DNA of 64,000 nucleotides from Molanna angustata (GCA_963576475.1 OY754979.1:34447778-34511777), one strand, 5' to 3'; shown: positions 1 to 11,519, counted from the stretch's first letter. Translations and numbers: made by a program. Notes: generated by a model not told the origin, from the sequence alone.

Positions 1-140
1 TTAATGTCAATTAGGACAGACTTGGTCCTCTACATCATGACAGATGGCCTCTGCCATTATATTATAAGTAGGTGTTATAGGTAGCTACATCACTTTATGA
101 AAATTTTACCATTTTTTGAATGAAGCCAGAATTTTACTCT

Positions 141-404
141 CGAACATAAATAAAGTAGAAATCGCGAACATAAATAAAGTAGAAATCGCGAACATAAATA
201 AAGTAGAAATCGCGAACATAAATAAAGTAGAAATCGCGAACATAAATAAAGTAGAAATCGCGAACATAAATAAAGTAGAAATCGCGAACATAAATAAAGT
301 AGAAATCGCGAACATAAATAAAGTAGAAATCGCGAACACAAATAAAGTAGAAATCGCGAACACAAATGAAGTAGAAATCGTGAACATAAATGAAGTAGAA
401 AAAT
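141..404. repeat. 24-bp minisatellite, about 11 copies
   Basis: A unit of the form GAACATAAATAAAGTAGAAA plus TCGC repeats head to tail every 24 bases. The last three copies carry substitutions (CACAAAT, then AAATGAAG). Because 24 is divisible by three, several frames on both strands stay open by chance and give octapeptide repeats; these are not genes. Confidence 0.95.
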
Positions 405-736
405 AATGTTTTGGAATATACCCTATAGGTAGTTATGAAAATGGTGATGATATTTGATAAATTTATTATTTTTTTCACACTTTTATTTAATTTCATCTAT
501 CTGTCCGTAAACTAATTTCCCGATCAGTTAGAGCTCTGAAATATTCAAAATTAGTGTATTCCCGATGACAATATAGCAAATAATTTTAAATGTTTTAATT
601 TTTATATATAAATTGAAGAATGTAGATCAAAAAATCTTCTTTTTAATTTTGAAGTTCTGCACACCTACCTGACGAAAAGTCGGCTGCCTCAGACTAACCT
701 GGCATGTACCTACAAAAAATAATGTGTACCTAGGTA

Positions 737-975
737 TTGCAAAGGTTTTTATTGTATAATGATTTGCCAGAATGTGTGAAGGAAGCATCTGGTATTGCCG
801 CTTTTCGTCGCCTAAGTATTGAATACATACATATTGGAAAAGTTATTTTAAGCTATTGTGTGCTTCCTTTGTATTTTTGTGTAAATTTCAATATTTTTTT
901 GTTTTTTGTTGTTTTTATAGGTATAACTAATTCATACCTACTGTGTAAATTTGTTATTATTTCCACTTGTTAATA
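737..975 (+). pseudogene. LINE reverse-transcriptase C-terminal remnant
   Basis: The plus-strand frame reads RFLLYNDLPECVKEASGIAAF, the usual tail of insect LINE ORF2 proteins (tyrosine, asparagine-x-leucine-proline, then a phenylalanine-rich helix). No palm domain is present, so this is a 5'-truncated dead copy. T-rich sequence that looks like a 3' UTR follows. The assignment rests on this short motif only. Confidence 0.55.
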
Positions 976-1124
976 TTATTTTTGTTTATAGGTAGGTACA
1001 TAGGTACTAGATGTAAGAAAATGCATTTATTTTTTACATATAAATAAAATATACATGCAATACATGTTAAAACTGGTTTATTTATTTATTTTCTTGTACA
1101 ACTATTAGAAATGGGGATATATTA

Positions 1125-1465
1125 GACGAGAATGTACGATTGAAAGATTTATCGTAAGTAAGATGAAAATAAATGCCCTAAGGTGATTTGGCCACATAGT
1201 AAGAATGAGATATGACTGTCTGACAAAAAAAAAGGATATGAGAATGATAAAAGAGGAACGAAAAGTAGAGGTCGGCTAAGGAAAAGTTAACACGATCACA
1301 TAAATGGAATTTTGAAAGAGACGTTAGAAGTAATAATAACAGAAGAGTGTGTATGAGACGATGCATGTACCTACGTGAATGAAGCGAGAAATGTATTTCA
1401 AGAGAGGAGTCTGGCGTTCGGTTCTCTCTGCCTACCCCAAATAGGGAAATGGCGTGATATTATAG
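1125..1465 (+). pseudogene. RTE-like LINE 3' end, copy 1
   Basis: Decayed C-terminus of a LINE polymerase. It contains the remnant of the LRWFGHxxRM and GRGRPRKGW blocks, then a 3' end reading CTCTGCCTACCCCAAATAGG and GGCGTGAT. The same 3' end recurs at 1968-2085, 4886-5005, 40825-41590, 46935-47345 and 58640-59165, which defines one family. Frameshifts and stops prevent any product. Confidence 0.7.
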
Positions 1466-1499
1466 TATGGTATCTTTTTGTACACATAATTTGTACACT

Positions 1500-1560
1500 A
1501 GCGGGTTTATTGCTAAACGGCGATTTCTTCCAACTTCCAACCAACCAGAGTTGATGATAA
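1500..1560 (-). mobile_element. Possible SINE-B body fragment
   Basis: GTTTATTGCTAAACGGCGAT followed by TTCTTCCAACTTCCAACC resembles, on the minus strand, the SINE-B body seen in full at 14563-14760. It is short and diverged. Confidence 0.3.
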
Positions 1561-1834
1561 TAATGTAGGTATGTACAATACAGTGTATAGGTACTATGGC
1601 AATAAGGTTATAACATGACAAAAATAAAAAAAATATACATAACTAGTAAAAATAATGAAGATAACAGAAGAATAGCATAATAAGACAAAATAAATGATTT
1701 AATATAAAAAAATAATAAGAAGAAATCAGGTAGGTACCTACTTATTATCAGATAGATATTTTTGCTTTAGCCTTTTTTTGAATATGTTTAATGAGATAGG
1801 CCAGATAGCCTTCGTAATATTTTTTTCGTAATAA

Positions 1835-1968
1835 CTGTGTTTTCAGTCTGGATCTGTGAGACGATAAATAATATCGTAAGTCTCCAGAATGTGGCAACTT
1901 GTTATTGGGTGCGTGTTAAATATTTATTTGACATACTAAAAGTTGCCCATGAAGCTACATAAAATACA
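1835..1968 (+). mobile_element. SINE-A, body only
   Basis: Carries the SINE-A body (CAGTCTGGATCTGTGAGACG, then TCTCCAGAATGTGGCAACTT and GTTATTGGGTGCG) but no readable tRNA-like head. Full copies are at 31212-31431 and 51793-52028. It abuts an RTE-like 3' end in the opposite orientation. Confidence 0.75.
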
Positions 1969-2085
1969 TACATACATACCATCACGCCATGTCCCTTGCG
2001 GGGTAGGCAGAGAGAACCGAACGCCACATCCTTCTATCCTGGCATGCATCTCTCGCCTCGTCCACATTCATGCATCGTATCATAC
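1968..2085 (-). pseudogene. RTE-like LINE 3' end, copy 2
   Basis: Minus-strand copy of the family 3' end (ACCATCACGCCATGTCCCTT on the plus strand, then GGGGTAGGCAGAGAGAACCG) with the remnant of the last codons. Severely 5'-truncated. Confidence 0.65.
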
Positions 2086-2774
2086 ATAAAATAAATAAAT
2101 AAAATAAAATATCAGGACTTAGACTATTCCATAGCCTTTCTGATTGTTCTTCAAATGAAGAGCCGAAAATCAGTAGGTAGGTACTATGAATTGGAATAGC
2201 TAGTAAAGTACGTTCATCAGAGTGGAGTGGACGCCCGTGGCTTGAAAGATAAGTAAATTTACCTTTGAGATACTGAATATTGTATGCAAATTTTGTGTAA
2301 CTAGGTACCTACTATAGGTAGGTACAGCGTACAAAATAGTACTTAAGATAGAAATATTGTGATTTATTATAAAGATATATCTAATTCAAAACGACACGAT
2401 GTAAATTGGTAACTAATAAATATAGGTAGGTACATATACAAATGATAGTGAAGTTGGGTGCATGTAGTACATTGATCATCATCTCTCGATTGTCAGATGG
2501 TGGTGTATGGCAGTGCGACGTGGAAATAGCCCTAACGGTGACACGACACGTTTCGGAGCATGAACATCCATCTTCGGACGCCGCCGCGAGCGGTGACAAC
2601 TGAACATGCGTCTACTCGGTAATTTGTATTACCTATAATATCGCACTGTAGGTAAACTACGCACTCTAGGCGGACTAAGATCATAACTGAAATATCAAAT
2701 TTAATTAAGAGAGGCTAAATATATGTAGTGTCTGAAAACTTGATATATTAAATACCGCCTAATGCACTATGAAA
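2086..2774. other. No recognised feature
   Basis: AT-rich sequence without a supported gene or repeat. An open frame at 2381-2599 on the minus strand has no recognisable protein and looks like chance. Confidence 0.5.
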
Positions 2775-2956
2775 ACTGAAAAAAAATATAATGACAACCG
2801 AACTGTCTACCCGCGATTTAGCCAAACCTTTGTTATCAGTAGGTAATTGATGTTTATCTATTTATGACTGTACTGTTTGACTGTGTGCACAAAACCAAAT
2901 GTTTTGTAGTCACTATAGATCGGTTAATTTTAACATGAAATTTTGTTACTATTAAA
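2775..2956 (-). mobile_element. MITE family F, degraded copy
   Basis: Matches the roughly 200-bp family seen intact at 62054-62251, 58428-58636 and 41980-42179: ACTGAAAAAAAA start, GACAACCGAACTGTCTACCC, then a conserved ATAGATCGGTTAATTTTAAC near the end. The right terminus is worn. Confidence 0.65.
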
Positions 2957-2982
2957 AAACGAGTGGGTTGTGGCCAACGCTA

Positions 2983-3450
2983 AACTCCTTACTAACAAGT
3001 CATTCTATAAATTATTCAAATTTTGTATGGAAAATATTCAGTATTTTCATTAAATGAGTATGATAAATTGTTTTTTATTTAAATATTTTATTATGAAAAT
3101 TTGATAATTCTTCAATGCCATTTTATGAAAGTGATGTGCCTTCTTATCAATTTGAAAATAAAAATTTTAAATTCTCTGAGCTTGGGGTCACTTTGAAATA
3201 TTTGACAGTTAAAAAAATTGAGAAGCACTATTCAGATATCCTTCAAAATCTAATGGGGTCTAAGTGAATAGGTATTAGATATACATATTTGCAAAATTTG
3301 AAAAGAATCGAATGAGTACTTTAGTCTATAATCGATAAAGTAAAATGAACACGCCGTACATAGCACACAGCACCCAGCACATAGCACACACACAGATACA
3401 TTGTGATGAAACTTTTAGAATATAATCTCCCTCGGGTTAGTGAGGAGTAA
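2983..3450. mobile_element. MITE-like family I, copy 1
   Basis: Begins AACTCCTTACTAACAAG and ends GGTTAGTGAGGAGT, an imperfect terminal inverted repeat. It contains an internal ATTGTGATGAAACTTTTAGA block shared with the copies at 3615-4035 and 10876-11503. No coding capacity. Confidence 0.55.
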
Positions 3451-3614
3451 AAATTCAGTGAAGTTATGTACGTGTTAGTAACTAAGGATAATTATCGCAT
3501 GCATTAAAAAGGATTTATTCGTAATTTCAACTATCAAAAACCCAAAATTAATTGATTTATTACATTTTAGGAACAAACCTGACTTGAAATGAAAAAAAAT
3601 GTCTTGACCAACGC

Positions 3615-4035
3615 TGAACTCCTCACTACCATGTCAATCCACAAAGTATTCAAATTTTATGTGGAATTTTTTCAGCATATTCGTTAAATGAATTTGTTCA
3701 ATTATTTTTGAAAATATGACAGTTAAAAAATTTGAGAAACACTGATCAGATATCCTTCAAAATGGAGTCTAAGCGAGTATTAGATATACAAATTTACAAA
3801 ATTTGAAAAGAATCGAACGTACCTACTTATCCTATAATCGATAAAGTAGAATAAACACGCAGAACATAGTAGGTAGGTACCTACCGATATATGTAGGTAT
3901 ACAGCAAACACACAGATAGGTACATTGTGATGAAACTTTCAGAATGATACTAGATAATATGCAATAAAAAATATCCTTAAAAATTTCGAATTCATAACTT
4001 CTTACTTGGGGTAGTGATGAGTAAAAATACTACTT
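3615..4035. mobile_element. MITE-like family I, copy 2
   Basis: Second direct copy of the element just upstream: CTGAACTCCTCACTACC at the left, CAGATATCCTTCAAAATGGA internally, and GGGGTAGTGATGAGT at the right. The two copies lie in tandem and differ by many substitutions and indels, so the duplication or double insertion is not recent. Confidence 0.55.
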
Positions 4036-4454
4036 TTTACTCATCACACGATGAACTTACTCCCTCTCCTTAGCATAAGCATTGAATGTCTTTATAAAAT
4101 AGAGAAGGAAAACTAATGTAGGTACTTAATTCAAACAGCCGTTGTTTGTATGAATATATTATTGAAATAAAAAATATATGTAGGTAGGTATTTGAAGATG
4201 AAATGGTCAGTTAAAACATATGGACAACATAATAATATTAATATCTATGTAATATAGTAGCAGCCAGTATAGTGGAGTCCTGACAACCAGCGCCATGCAC
4301 GTGGCTTAACATGTGGCCAACATAGCGAAAAAATATTCCTTATAATACCTACATTATTACGCAACTTTCCATTATACCTACATTAAAAATGCTATAACTC
4401 TATAATACATCTCAATAATTGAACTGTTACCATCTCTAAATTCTCCAATATGTT

Positions 4455-4671
4455 TGATTTATTTTATTTTATTTTATTTTATTTTGTACCTATGTACCTA
4501 GCAATCTTCTCGGGTAACCAACAGGTATTATTAATAACAAATATTAATTTAACCCTCACCTCATAACAAGTTGCCACATTCTACAGATTTATGATACGTA
4601 CTATCGTCTCATATGTAGATCCAGACTGAAAATATAATTAAATATATACTTCTCACCGGGAATCAAACTAC
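4455..4671 (-). mobile_element. SINE-A, nearly full body
   Basis: Minus-strand SINE-A: an ATTTT-type tail (about 4455-4490), the TAACAAGTTGCCACATTC body, and only the end of the tRNA-like head (CTCACCGGGAATCAAAC). The box A half of the head is missing. Confidence 0.7.
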
Positions 4672-4696
4672 TGTTTATTTAACAAACTATTTAACA

Positions 4697-4880
4697 TCTC
4701 AATAGAGACGAAGTAATATTACAGAAGAACCAGGAACTCAAGGCACCTACACTTTATTCCCTTGCGTTATCCAATTATGCCTTCTTAATTAGTTCCCTTG
4801 GAAATATTCTTTAAAGTTCTATATAATTATTTGAATAATGAGTAACACATCACCTGAAAATAGGGCATTATTACTGTTGC
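4697..4880 (+). mobile_element. Non-autonomous repeat family E
   Basis: Starts CTCAATAGAGACGAAGT and contains GAACCAGGAACTCAAGGCAC and AATTATGCCTTCTTAATTAG. These blocks recur at 5412-5600, 14876-14985, 30216-30505, 37474-38240, 44330-44705 and 59223-59330. No reading frame is shared, so it is probably a non-autonomous DNA element. Confidence 0.6.
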
Positions 4881-4885
4881 CATCT

Positions 4886-5005
4886 GTAATAAGAGGTCGA
4901 GGTCGCCCAAGAAAGGATGGCATATGACCATGTGAACGATATTATGAAAGATGGAAATGTAATAAGCGAGAACAACGATGCTATAGTATGTATGTATGTA
5001 TGTAT
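4886..5005 (+). pseudogene. RTE-like LINE fragment, copy 3
   Basis: Contains the RGRGRPRKD block in frame (GGTCGAGGTCGCCCAAGAAA), then the CCATGTGAACGATATTATGA segment seen in the better copy at 46935-47345. Very short and frameshifted. Confidence 0.6.
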
Positions 5006-5411
5006 ATTTAGTAAAATAAAATTAAACAAAATTGCAGCTAGAACCTTTTTAAATTAAATCGCCATAAATTATAGCAGGATTACCTACACAAAACCGAAAC
5101 ATTTAACGCTAAAAATTAAAGTTGTGTAAAATATTCCTTATTCAGTATTGTTCTAAGATAGCTTTTTGCCTGTCATTATTTCGACCATATATCATTGAAC
5201 AACAAATCCCTGCAACATATTTGGAACTGTATAGGTACCTACCTACAGTGTTCCTCAAACAGTGGCCAGTGGTGAATGGTTTACACAAAGTTTATTTATT
5301 TATTTATTTTCAATCTTTTTGTAGACAGTCAAATATATAATAGTGCACAATGACGGGCTTATTGTAATAGGTATGTATACAAAATCTAATATTTTTACGA
5401 TTTATAGACTT

Positions 5412-5600
5412 ATGCAAACATTGGATAGTTTTACATTTTTTTTTATATTTCAATAGAGACAAAGCGAGCACCTACAGGCCTTACGAACTGTCATCGTCTG
5501 GTTTACATGATCACTTTAAGCGCTTGCGGAACGTTCACAAATAATGCCTTTTTATTGAATTCCCTTCTAAATAATAATCTGTAGATCGTTTAAAGGAAGC
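5412..5600 (+). mobile_element. Repeat family E with left end
   Basis: Left end GCAAACATTGGATAGTTTTA, then CAATAGAGACAAAGCGAGCA and the CGCTTGCGGAACGTTCAC block. The left end matches the one at 30216 and is the inverse of the terminus at 38204-38240. Confidence 0.6.
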
Positions 5601-5821
5601 TAGATCGTTTCAATTTCACAATGAGAGCAGACGTAGGACAAACTGAAGAAGGAGCGGTCGGTGGTCGGTTCCCAAAATATATTTTTTTGAAATGTTCCAC
5701 TAAGGGTCGTATTACGGGAGTTATTTGAGAAAAATATAAGAAAAAGTTGAGGTTTTGTAAGCAATATTCTCGCAGTAAGTACGGAACCTTACCTTTTTCT
5801 TACATTTTTCTTAAATAACTC

Positions 5822-6016
5822 CACTGAAAAAAAAATTATGCTAAAATTAACCGAACTATAGTGACTACAAACAGTTCGTTTTGTGCTGCTAAATATTTTG
5901 TGTGTTTAACCAAACAGTACAGTCACAAATAGATAAACTTTTATTAGGTACTAATAACAAAGGTTTGGCTAAAAACGAAGGTAGCCAATTCGGTGGTCAC
6001 AATTATTTTCTTCACC
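5822..6016 (+). mobile_element. MITE family F
   Basis: CACTGAAAAAAAAATTATGC at the left, then the family body including TTAACCGAACTATAGTGACT and AAAGGTTTGGCTAAAAACGA. The right terminus is worn (TTTTCTTCACCG instead of TTTTTTCAGTG). A 99-codon frame crossing this MITE and its neighbour is accidental. Confidence 0.8.
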
Positions 6017-6059
6017 GTATACGACTCAATTTCAACTCCGAAAATATTCATTCTATGCA

Positions 6060-6260
6060 GCCCTTATATAAACTTGCATTCTGGTATTACGATTTGGGTC
6101 CATTATACTCTTCCGAAGAAGCGCACAACGTAGCGTTGGGGAGGGTTTACAATCTACTCAGGAAAATATTAATTCGGGTTTTAAAAAGGGTTTGTATATA
6201 AGAAGGTGGAAACACAGAATTCAGAAGATCGTTCCACAGCCGGGCTGCTGTGTTAATAAA
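6060..6260 (+). repeat. Dispersed repeat family J
   Basis: Contains TCTTCCGAAGAAGCGCACAA, CGTAGCGTTGGGGAGGGTTT and AATTCGGGTTTTAAAAAGGG. The reverse complement recurs at 45655-45815. Only these two copies are visible and the class is unknown. Confidence 0.55.
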
Positions 6261-6747
6261 AGAGTTTGAGTAGGTATTAGTTAATGTATGTATATTGGAG
6301 GTTTATGGAAAGTAAAATAATCGACTATTGTGATGGGTGGATCAAGGATGCAATTTCTTCTGAGCATCTCCAGTGGTAGTTTTGTGTGTTTAAAAATTCT
6401 CATAATCCGTTTGAGTTTATCTGCTGATTTGTTGATACAAACCATCCAATAGGATAAATGTAAAAAAAAAATAAGAAAAGGTTGAATAACACTGTCAGGT
6501 AGGTATATAGAATATCGCATAAATCTTAATTGTCTCCAAATGGTTGTGTAATAAATTTACATAAAATAGAAACCATCATTAATCATCAGGTGCAGAATAT
6601 CTGCATAATATTAGGTACCTAACTATGTAGGTACATAATATATCTACTTACCTACTTCTAAAATAAATACCAATACTGTATTTCAAATTATAATTCTCAC
6701 ACAGTCCAATTATTAGTTACTTTATTTACAAACATACCCATATTAAT

Positions 6748-6917
6748 ACTAGTTGCATGTATAACAAATGAGATCCAACTGTCGATATCGATAGTATATA
6801 TAGTTGAAGAATAAGTACCAAACTATAAATCCATGGGTTTATAGTTTGGTACTTATTCTTCAACTATACATGCTATCGCTATCGACAGTTGGATCTCATG
6901 TGTTACATGCAACTAGT
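6748..6917. mobile_element. Near-perfect palindromic element (family H)
   Basis: Reads inward from ACTAGTTGCATGTATAACA and back out to TGTTACATGCAACTAGT. The arms are about 83 bp, centred near CCATGG at 6832-6837, with few mismatches. The inner arms contain GAATAAGTACCAAACTATAA and its complement. A half copy lies at 52040-52110, so this is a mobile foldback/MITE family. Confidence 0.8.
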
Positions 6918-7730
6918 AATTAATTACACCTGTCTGTCCGTACTGCGATTTCGCGATTGATTTTTAACAAACTTCCCAACCACTTAGAGCTCTGAAACTT
7001 TCAGAATTTGTGTATTGTCTGTGCATGTTAAAACTGTTTTTCCAGGTTGATTCATTTCCAGGTTGATATTTTGGAAAAATTGGGCATTCTTGTATTTCAT
7101 ACAAAGTAAAGAATAATGCTATACTTATTGCATAGTACCAGGAGTATTTTTATGAATTTCTTCTGAAAAATAACATTATAAATAAATTTAATAAATTTCA
7201 ATGTGAACTAAACATTGAATAGAGAGTCCTAAGTTTTTTTTTATGTAGGTACGCGTTTCCTTATAAATAGCAAAAATTCAACATTTAGTTATTCATAAGT
7301 CAGAATATCTAATCCATTTGAAAATCTAACAATTTCATAATATATAGATACATATGTGTATGCTGGTACACATCTGATTGTGTTTATATTATATACTTAT
7401 ACAATAGGCACAACAAAAGATTAAAAAAAGAATAATTATTTGAAAGATTTGACTGATACGCCTTTACCTAAGCTTCACACACGACAAAATATTATACGGA
7501 GTCGTATTATCCCTATAGCAATATGTACTAGATCTGAGCGTTCGGGTGGAATAAGCTCATATTGTGTTATTTGGGATAATCCCTTCATCCTACAATACAC
7601 TACACTACACTATACGTAACATCTTTTCATGCTTTTTGTCGATTCGATCTAAATAAAAATCTAATCAATATACAACATTTTCCAATAGATGGCATTAGCC
7701 TATCTAGTAAGTTTTTATTTTGTTGAATTC

Positions 7731-7935
7731 GATATGATGCGATAGGCCTATTTCGCATTGTTAGGACATTCAGCTTATGACTATTTTGACAATTTTTTAC
7801 TTATATTTATAGATTAATTGTGTAGAAGGAGCTTACAGGTTCCGAGTGACCAATCACAAGATCCTGTAAACTCCTCCTACATAATTAATCAAGTAAATGC
7901 CCTAACAAGGCGAAATAGGCCTATCGCACGTAATA
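7731..7935. mobile_element. Foldback element, two-part inverted repeat
   Basis: Outer arms GATGCGATAGGCCTATTTCG / CGAAATAGGCCTATCGCA and inner arms TGTGTAGAAGGAGCTTACAG / CTGTAAACTCCTCCTACA pair with each other. A short unpaired centre lies at about 7837-7860. No coding capacity. Confidence 0.7.
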
Positions 7936-8569
7936 AAATTCATGTAGAATCAAAAAGTGGTTTACTTTTAATTATAGACATCATTTATTTTCTAAACAAT
8001 TAAAATAACAATCGCGACATATTTCTTAGGTAGGTATACTATAGGAAATGTCATTCTATAATATTCCATGCTGACAGATAGGCATTCAAGATTCATCTTG
8101 CAGTCTCTTGATCTTTTATTACCCCTGATCTTGCAGTGATACCTACATCAGGCAGTTTTAACAGGCTGTGAATTCTTAACATGCATTTCATGTAAGATTG
8201 AAAGTCTTTTGCTTATCACTATCATTGACTGTAACGAAATCATTTTTTTTATATAGATCATCAGAGAAGTGGCCAAGATCTCCGAAAATCAATGGCGAGA
8301 ATCTTCTTATAATCTATTTTCAGGTCTAGTAATTATTTATTTCATATTCTCCTGTTTCTCACTCAGTTTCTTTTAGCTTCACAAATTTTCTTCGTTCGTT
8401 CTTTTACTGAAATCAAACAATCTAAATACTAATTATATAAAGATATATTATCTAAGAATCTAGATATGCCTTTTTCTATAAATATGAAATTACTGTCCAA
8501 AAAATACTAGTAACAAACGCAAAACATAGATAGTCAGTTTGTCAATATACCTACATTTGTAAATTACTA

Positions 8570-8668
8570 GACCTAGATCCGGATTTTCTAGTTGGAAAGC
8601 AGTAATCTATTTGTTATTGTTATCGTCATTGTAAAAAATATGGTATGATAAAAAAAATATAAATAAAT
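8570..8668 (+). repeat. LINE-like 3' end fragment, family L
   Basis: CTAGTTGGAAAGCAGTAATC, TGTTATTGTTATCGTCATTG and ATATGGTATGATAAAA, followed by an A-rich tail. The same block with its tail recurs at 45885-45985. It resembles a truncated retroelement 3' end. Confidence 0.45.
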
Positions 8669-9244
8669 TATAAACAAAACTATACCTTCAAGCACATTTC
8701 ATTCCTAGATGTTTTAAAAAAAACTAGTTACAACATATATAATTAATTATGTTTGTTTAATTGCAATCAACTAAAGTCAAATATTTATTTATTCATCATT
8801 TTGTTCACATTGAAGTAGATGTAATAAAATACAATTAATGTTCCACTCGAATGTAAATTGCAAAATCGACCCCAAGCGTGATCCCTTGGGAAGCCCTCGG
8901 ACACAACATAATACAACAATAGATAATATAGGTACAGTAGGTACCTACTTATAAAGCTTCAACACTCTTCAAGTTCCTACAAGTACTTCAAGTACATGTA
9001 CTATAGGATAAACTACTTCAAAATTCAATATAACACCAAATAAAGAAAAGAATCAAGTACCTAGGTACCTACTATTAAACAAACTTAGAATTATTAAGGT
9101 CACCATCATTTCATGGAATATATGCAACATATTTTGTTAAGTTGTTCGGTTTTAAGATACCTACTTAGTTTTAAGTGAATTCGGTCCCTACATATTATAT
9201 TATGTAGGTATCTTTAAATCGTCCAAATATATTAGATTAAATAA
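8669..9244. other. No recognised feature
   Basis: AT-rich sequence with GTAGGTACCTAC motifs. I see no gene, array or clear inverted repeat. Confidence 0.5.
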
Positions 9245-9480
9245 AACGATCTTAATGCGTTCTTATTTTCTCTTAATCTTGAAAATGTTTAAAATCAGTA
9301 CCTACTAAATCATAACCAAATATTTAGGTAACTTATTCTACATTCAGTCATAAAAAATCGTTTAGATGAAAGTTTAATATGAAATTATCTTTATTAATTA
9401 ATTATTTTACTCTAAAAGATATTGAAAGTCTGAATCTAATCTTAATCAACTGCTGACTACGGCTGCTTGTGTCACTGGAT
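9245..9480. repeat. Dispersed repeat family Q
   Basis: Shares TTAATCTTGAAAAT, AATCAGTAC, TAAAGTCTGAA-like and AATCTTAATC blocks in the same order with 48365-48600. Diverged and without coding capacity. Confidence 0.35.
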
Positions 9481-9555
9481 GACATAAATGCGCCTGTCTT
9501 GCGGTCTTTTTATTAAGTATTATTTTTTTTCTTTCTTTATAATTGGTAATATACC

Positions 9556-9868
9556 TAATTATAATAATTTGGATGATTAATATAGCGCCGTTTTTGTGAA
9601 TATATCACCTCAAGGGCGCTGAAAATGGATTTAGATGTATCATTATGATTCTGGTAAGATTTGCGAAAAAGGTATGTTTTGAGATATTTTCGGTCTGTGT
9701 GAGGGTATGTGGGAGCTTATTACATGCATTTGGTCCAGCCACAGCAAACGCACGATCGCCGAAATTAGTGTCTTCCTTAATAGAAAAAAACGAGTGTTCT
9801 TTTTTCCGTGAAAGTTGCAAGATTCGCAAGACCAACACTGGGTATAAAAAACCTATGAATGGGCACAA
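9556..9868 (-). pseudogene. LINE reverse-transcriptase C-terminus and 3' end
   Basis: The minus-strand frame contains FGDRAFAVAGPNACNKLPH, the conserved tail seen in many LINE polymerases (GDRAFSVAGPxxWNxLP). It is followed by a short 3' UTR with AGCGCCCTTGAGGTGATATA. That 3' UTR recurs at 31459-31500 with an ATT-type tail. The catalytic palm is absent. Confidence 0.75.
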
Positions 9869-10149
9869 CGGGAATCCTAGTGGACATCACGGCCAACAAA
9901 AAATAAAAATGTTTGATTCTCTAAAAGGCTTGAGTTCGGATCAGCGGACTTACCCATGATCTGTGCTGAAGTGTGAGAAAACTTTGAAGATGGAATATTG
10001 GAGATGGAGCTTAACAAAATAGTAAAATGCCAAGTTTCTATTTCTAAAAAGAAAAATGTAGGATTCGTGTGTTTTGCCCGTTATGACACATGGCTTGGAA
10101 ACAACGACCCTTACAGCATAAAGTGTCCACAGGTTGAAATTTAAACAAC

Positions 10150-10480
10150 GATCCATGGAAAGGCAGATGCTAGACGACAAAATACGAAATGAAGAGATTG
10201 GTACCTTACTAAGGTTGCCGATATAATGGACCGTGTTGCTGGATTAAAGTGGCAATGGGCTGGTCACTTGGACAGACAAGGGGGTACTAGGTGGGCACCC
10301 AAAATACCTACTACAGAGGTGACCTTGGACAGATTGTAGGAGTGTTGGAAGACCCCCTAAAAGATGGTCTGACGACATTGTCCAAGTGGCCGGTAAAACC
10401 TGGATGCGGAGGGACAAAACAGAGTCTAGTGGAAGAGTACGGAAGAGGCATTGGAGGAACGAAGACTAGAGAAGAAGAAG
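10150..10480 (+). pseudogene. LINE polymerase C-terminal fragment
   Basis: With one frame change it reads TKVADIMDRVAGLKWQWAGH followed by GRPPKRWSDDIVQVAGKTWM, the classic LINE tail (KWxWAGHxxR, then GRPxxRWxDD). Frameshifts and stops mark a dead copy. It belongs to a different subfamily from the LRWFGH copies. Confidence 0.75.
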
Positions 10481-10875
10481 AAAAAAAAAAGAAGAATACG
10501 TCAAGACTCAACAAAGCAAGCAAACAATTCATTACGTACATATTATGTTCAAAAGACAGTAAATAAATTTGAAAATAGTCAATTATTTTTATTTCATCGA
10601 AAATTGCGCGTGGTCGCCCTATCGGATTTAGTTAATCGTGCATTCTGATAAGGGCGTATGAGGGTGTTTAGTGTGCCCCTGGATCAGGCTGGGTCTATTG
10701 TCCTCTACATATTATTATTATTATTATGTTGGTAGTGGTAGTTAGGTACTGTAAGGTACCAACATTGAGGGATTGCTCTTTTTGTATGATCGCCTTTTAA
10801 CAAAGCCGCTCCCTTTGTACAATCTATAATCGCCTCTTCAATAGTTACCAACCTAACTAATATAATAAACTGAAG

Positions 10876-11503
10876 AACTCCTCTTCTTTTATGATGTATG
10901 CAATGATTGTCCTCACAGACCCCATTGTCATTTAAAATATATATGCAAAAAAATATATGTTGTACAAATTTATATGACATGCGACATTTTTCATTGCTTA
11001 TAAAATTTCTCTATATAATGAGTTTATTTCTCACTAACCCAAGGGGATATAGTGGGGAGTTATTATTTCGCAATTTTTAAGGCTATTTTTTTATTGCAGA
11101 TAACTAGTACCTATCATGCTGAAATTGTGTTCTGAAAGTTTCATCACAATATATATGTGTGTTGCGTGCTGTGTGCTATGTACGGCGTGTTTATTTTACT
11201 TTATTAACTATAGACAACTTAAAAAAAAACACGCCGTACATAGCACACAGCACATAGTACACAACACACATACCTACACACAGATTACATTGTGATGAAA
11301 TTTTCAGAATAAAGTCTCAGCATGATACTAGTTTTAGTGAGTAATAAACTCATTAGGTATATAGAGAAATTTTATAAGCAATGAAAAATGTCGCATGTCA
11401 TATAAATTTGTAGGTACAACATATATTTTTTTGCATATATATATTAAATTACAATGGGGTCTGTGAGGACAATCATTGCATACACCATAAAAGAAGAGGA
11501 GTT
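10876..11503. mobile_element. Large inverted repeat of family I
   Basis: The left arm (10876 to about 11192) and right arm (about 11230 to 11503) are reverse complements with modest divergence. Shared blocks include TTTTATGATGTATGCAATGA, ATGACATGCGACATTTTTCA and TGTGCTATGTACGGCGTG. The centre is TATAGACAACTTAAAAAAA. Either a long-TIR element or two head-to-head insertions of the family at 2983-4035. Confidence 0.7.
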
Positions 11504-11519
11504 CCCTTGGGTTAGTGAG

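Noticed and set aside
5902..6201. 99-residue plus-strand protein
   Set aside because: It spans a MITE-F copy and dispersed repeat J; the same sequence elsewhere has no such frame.
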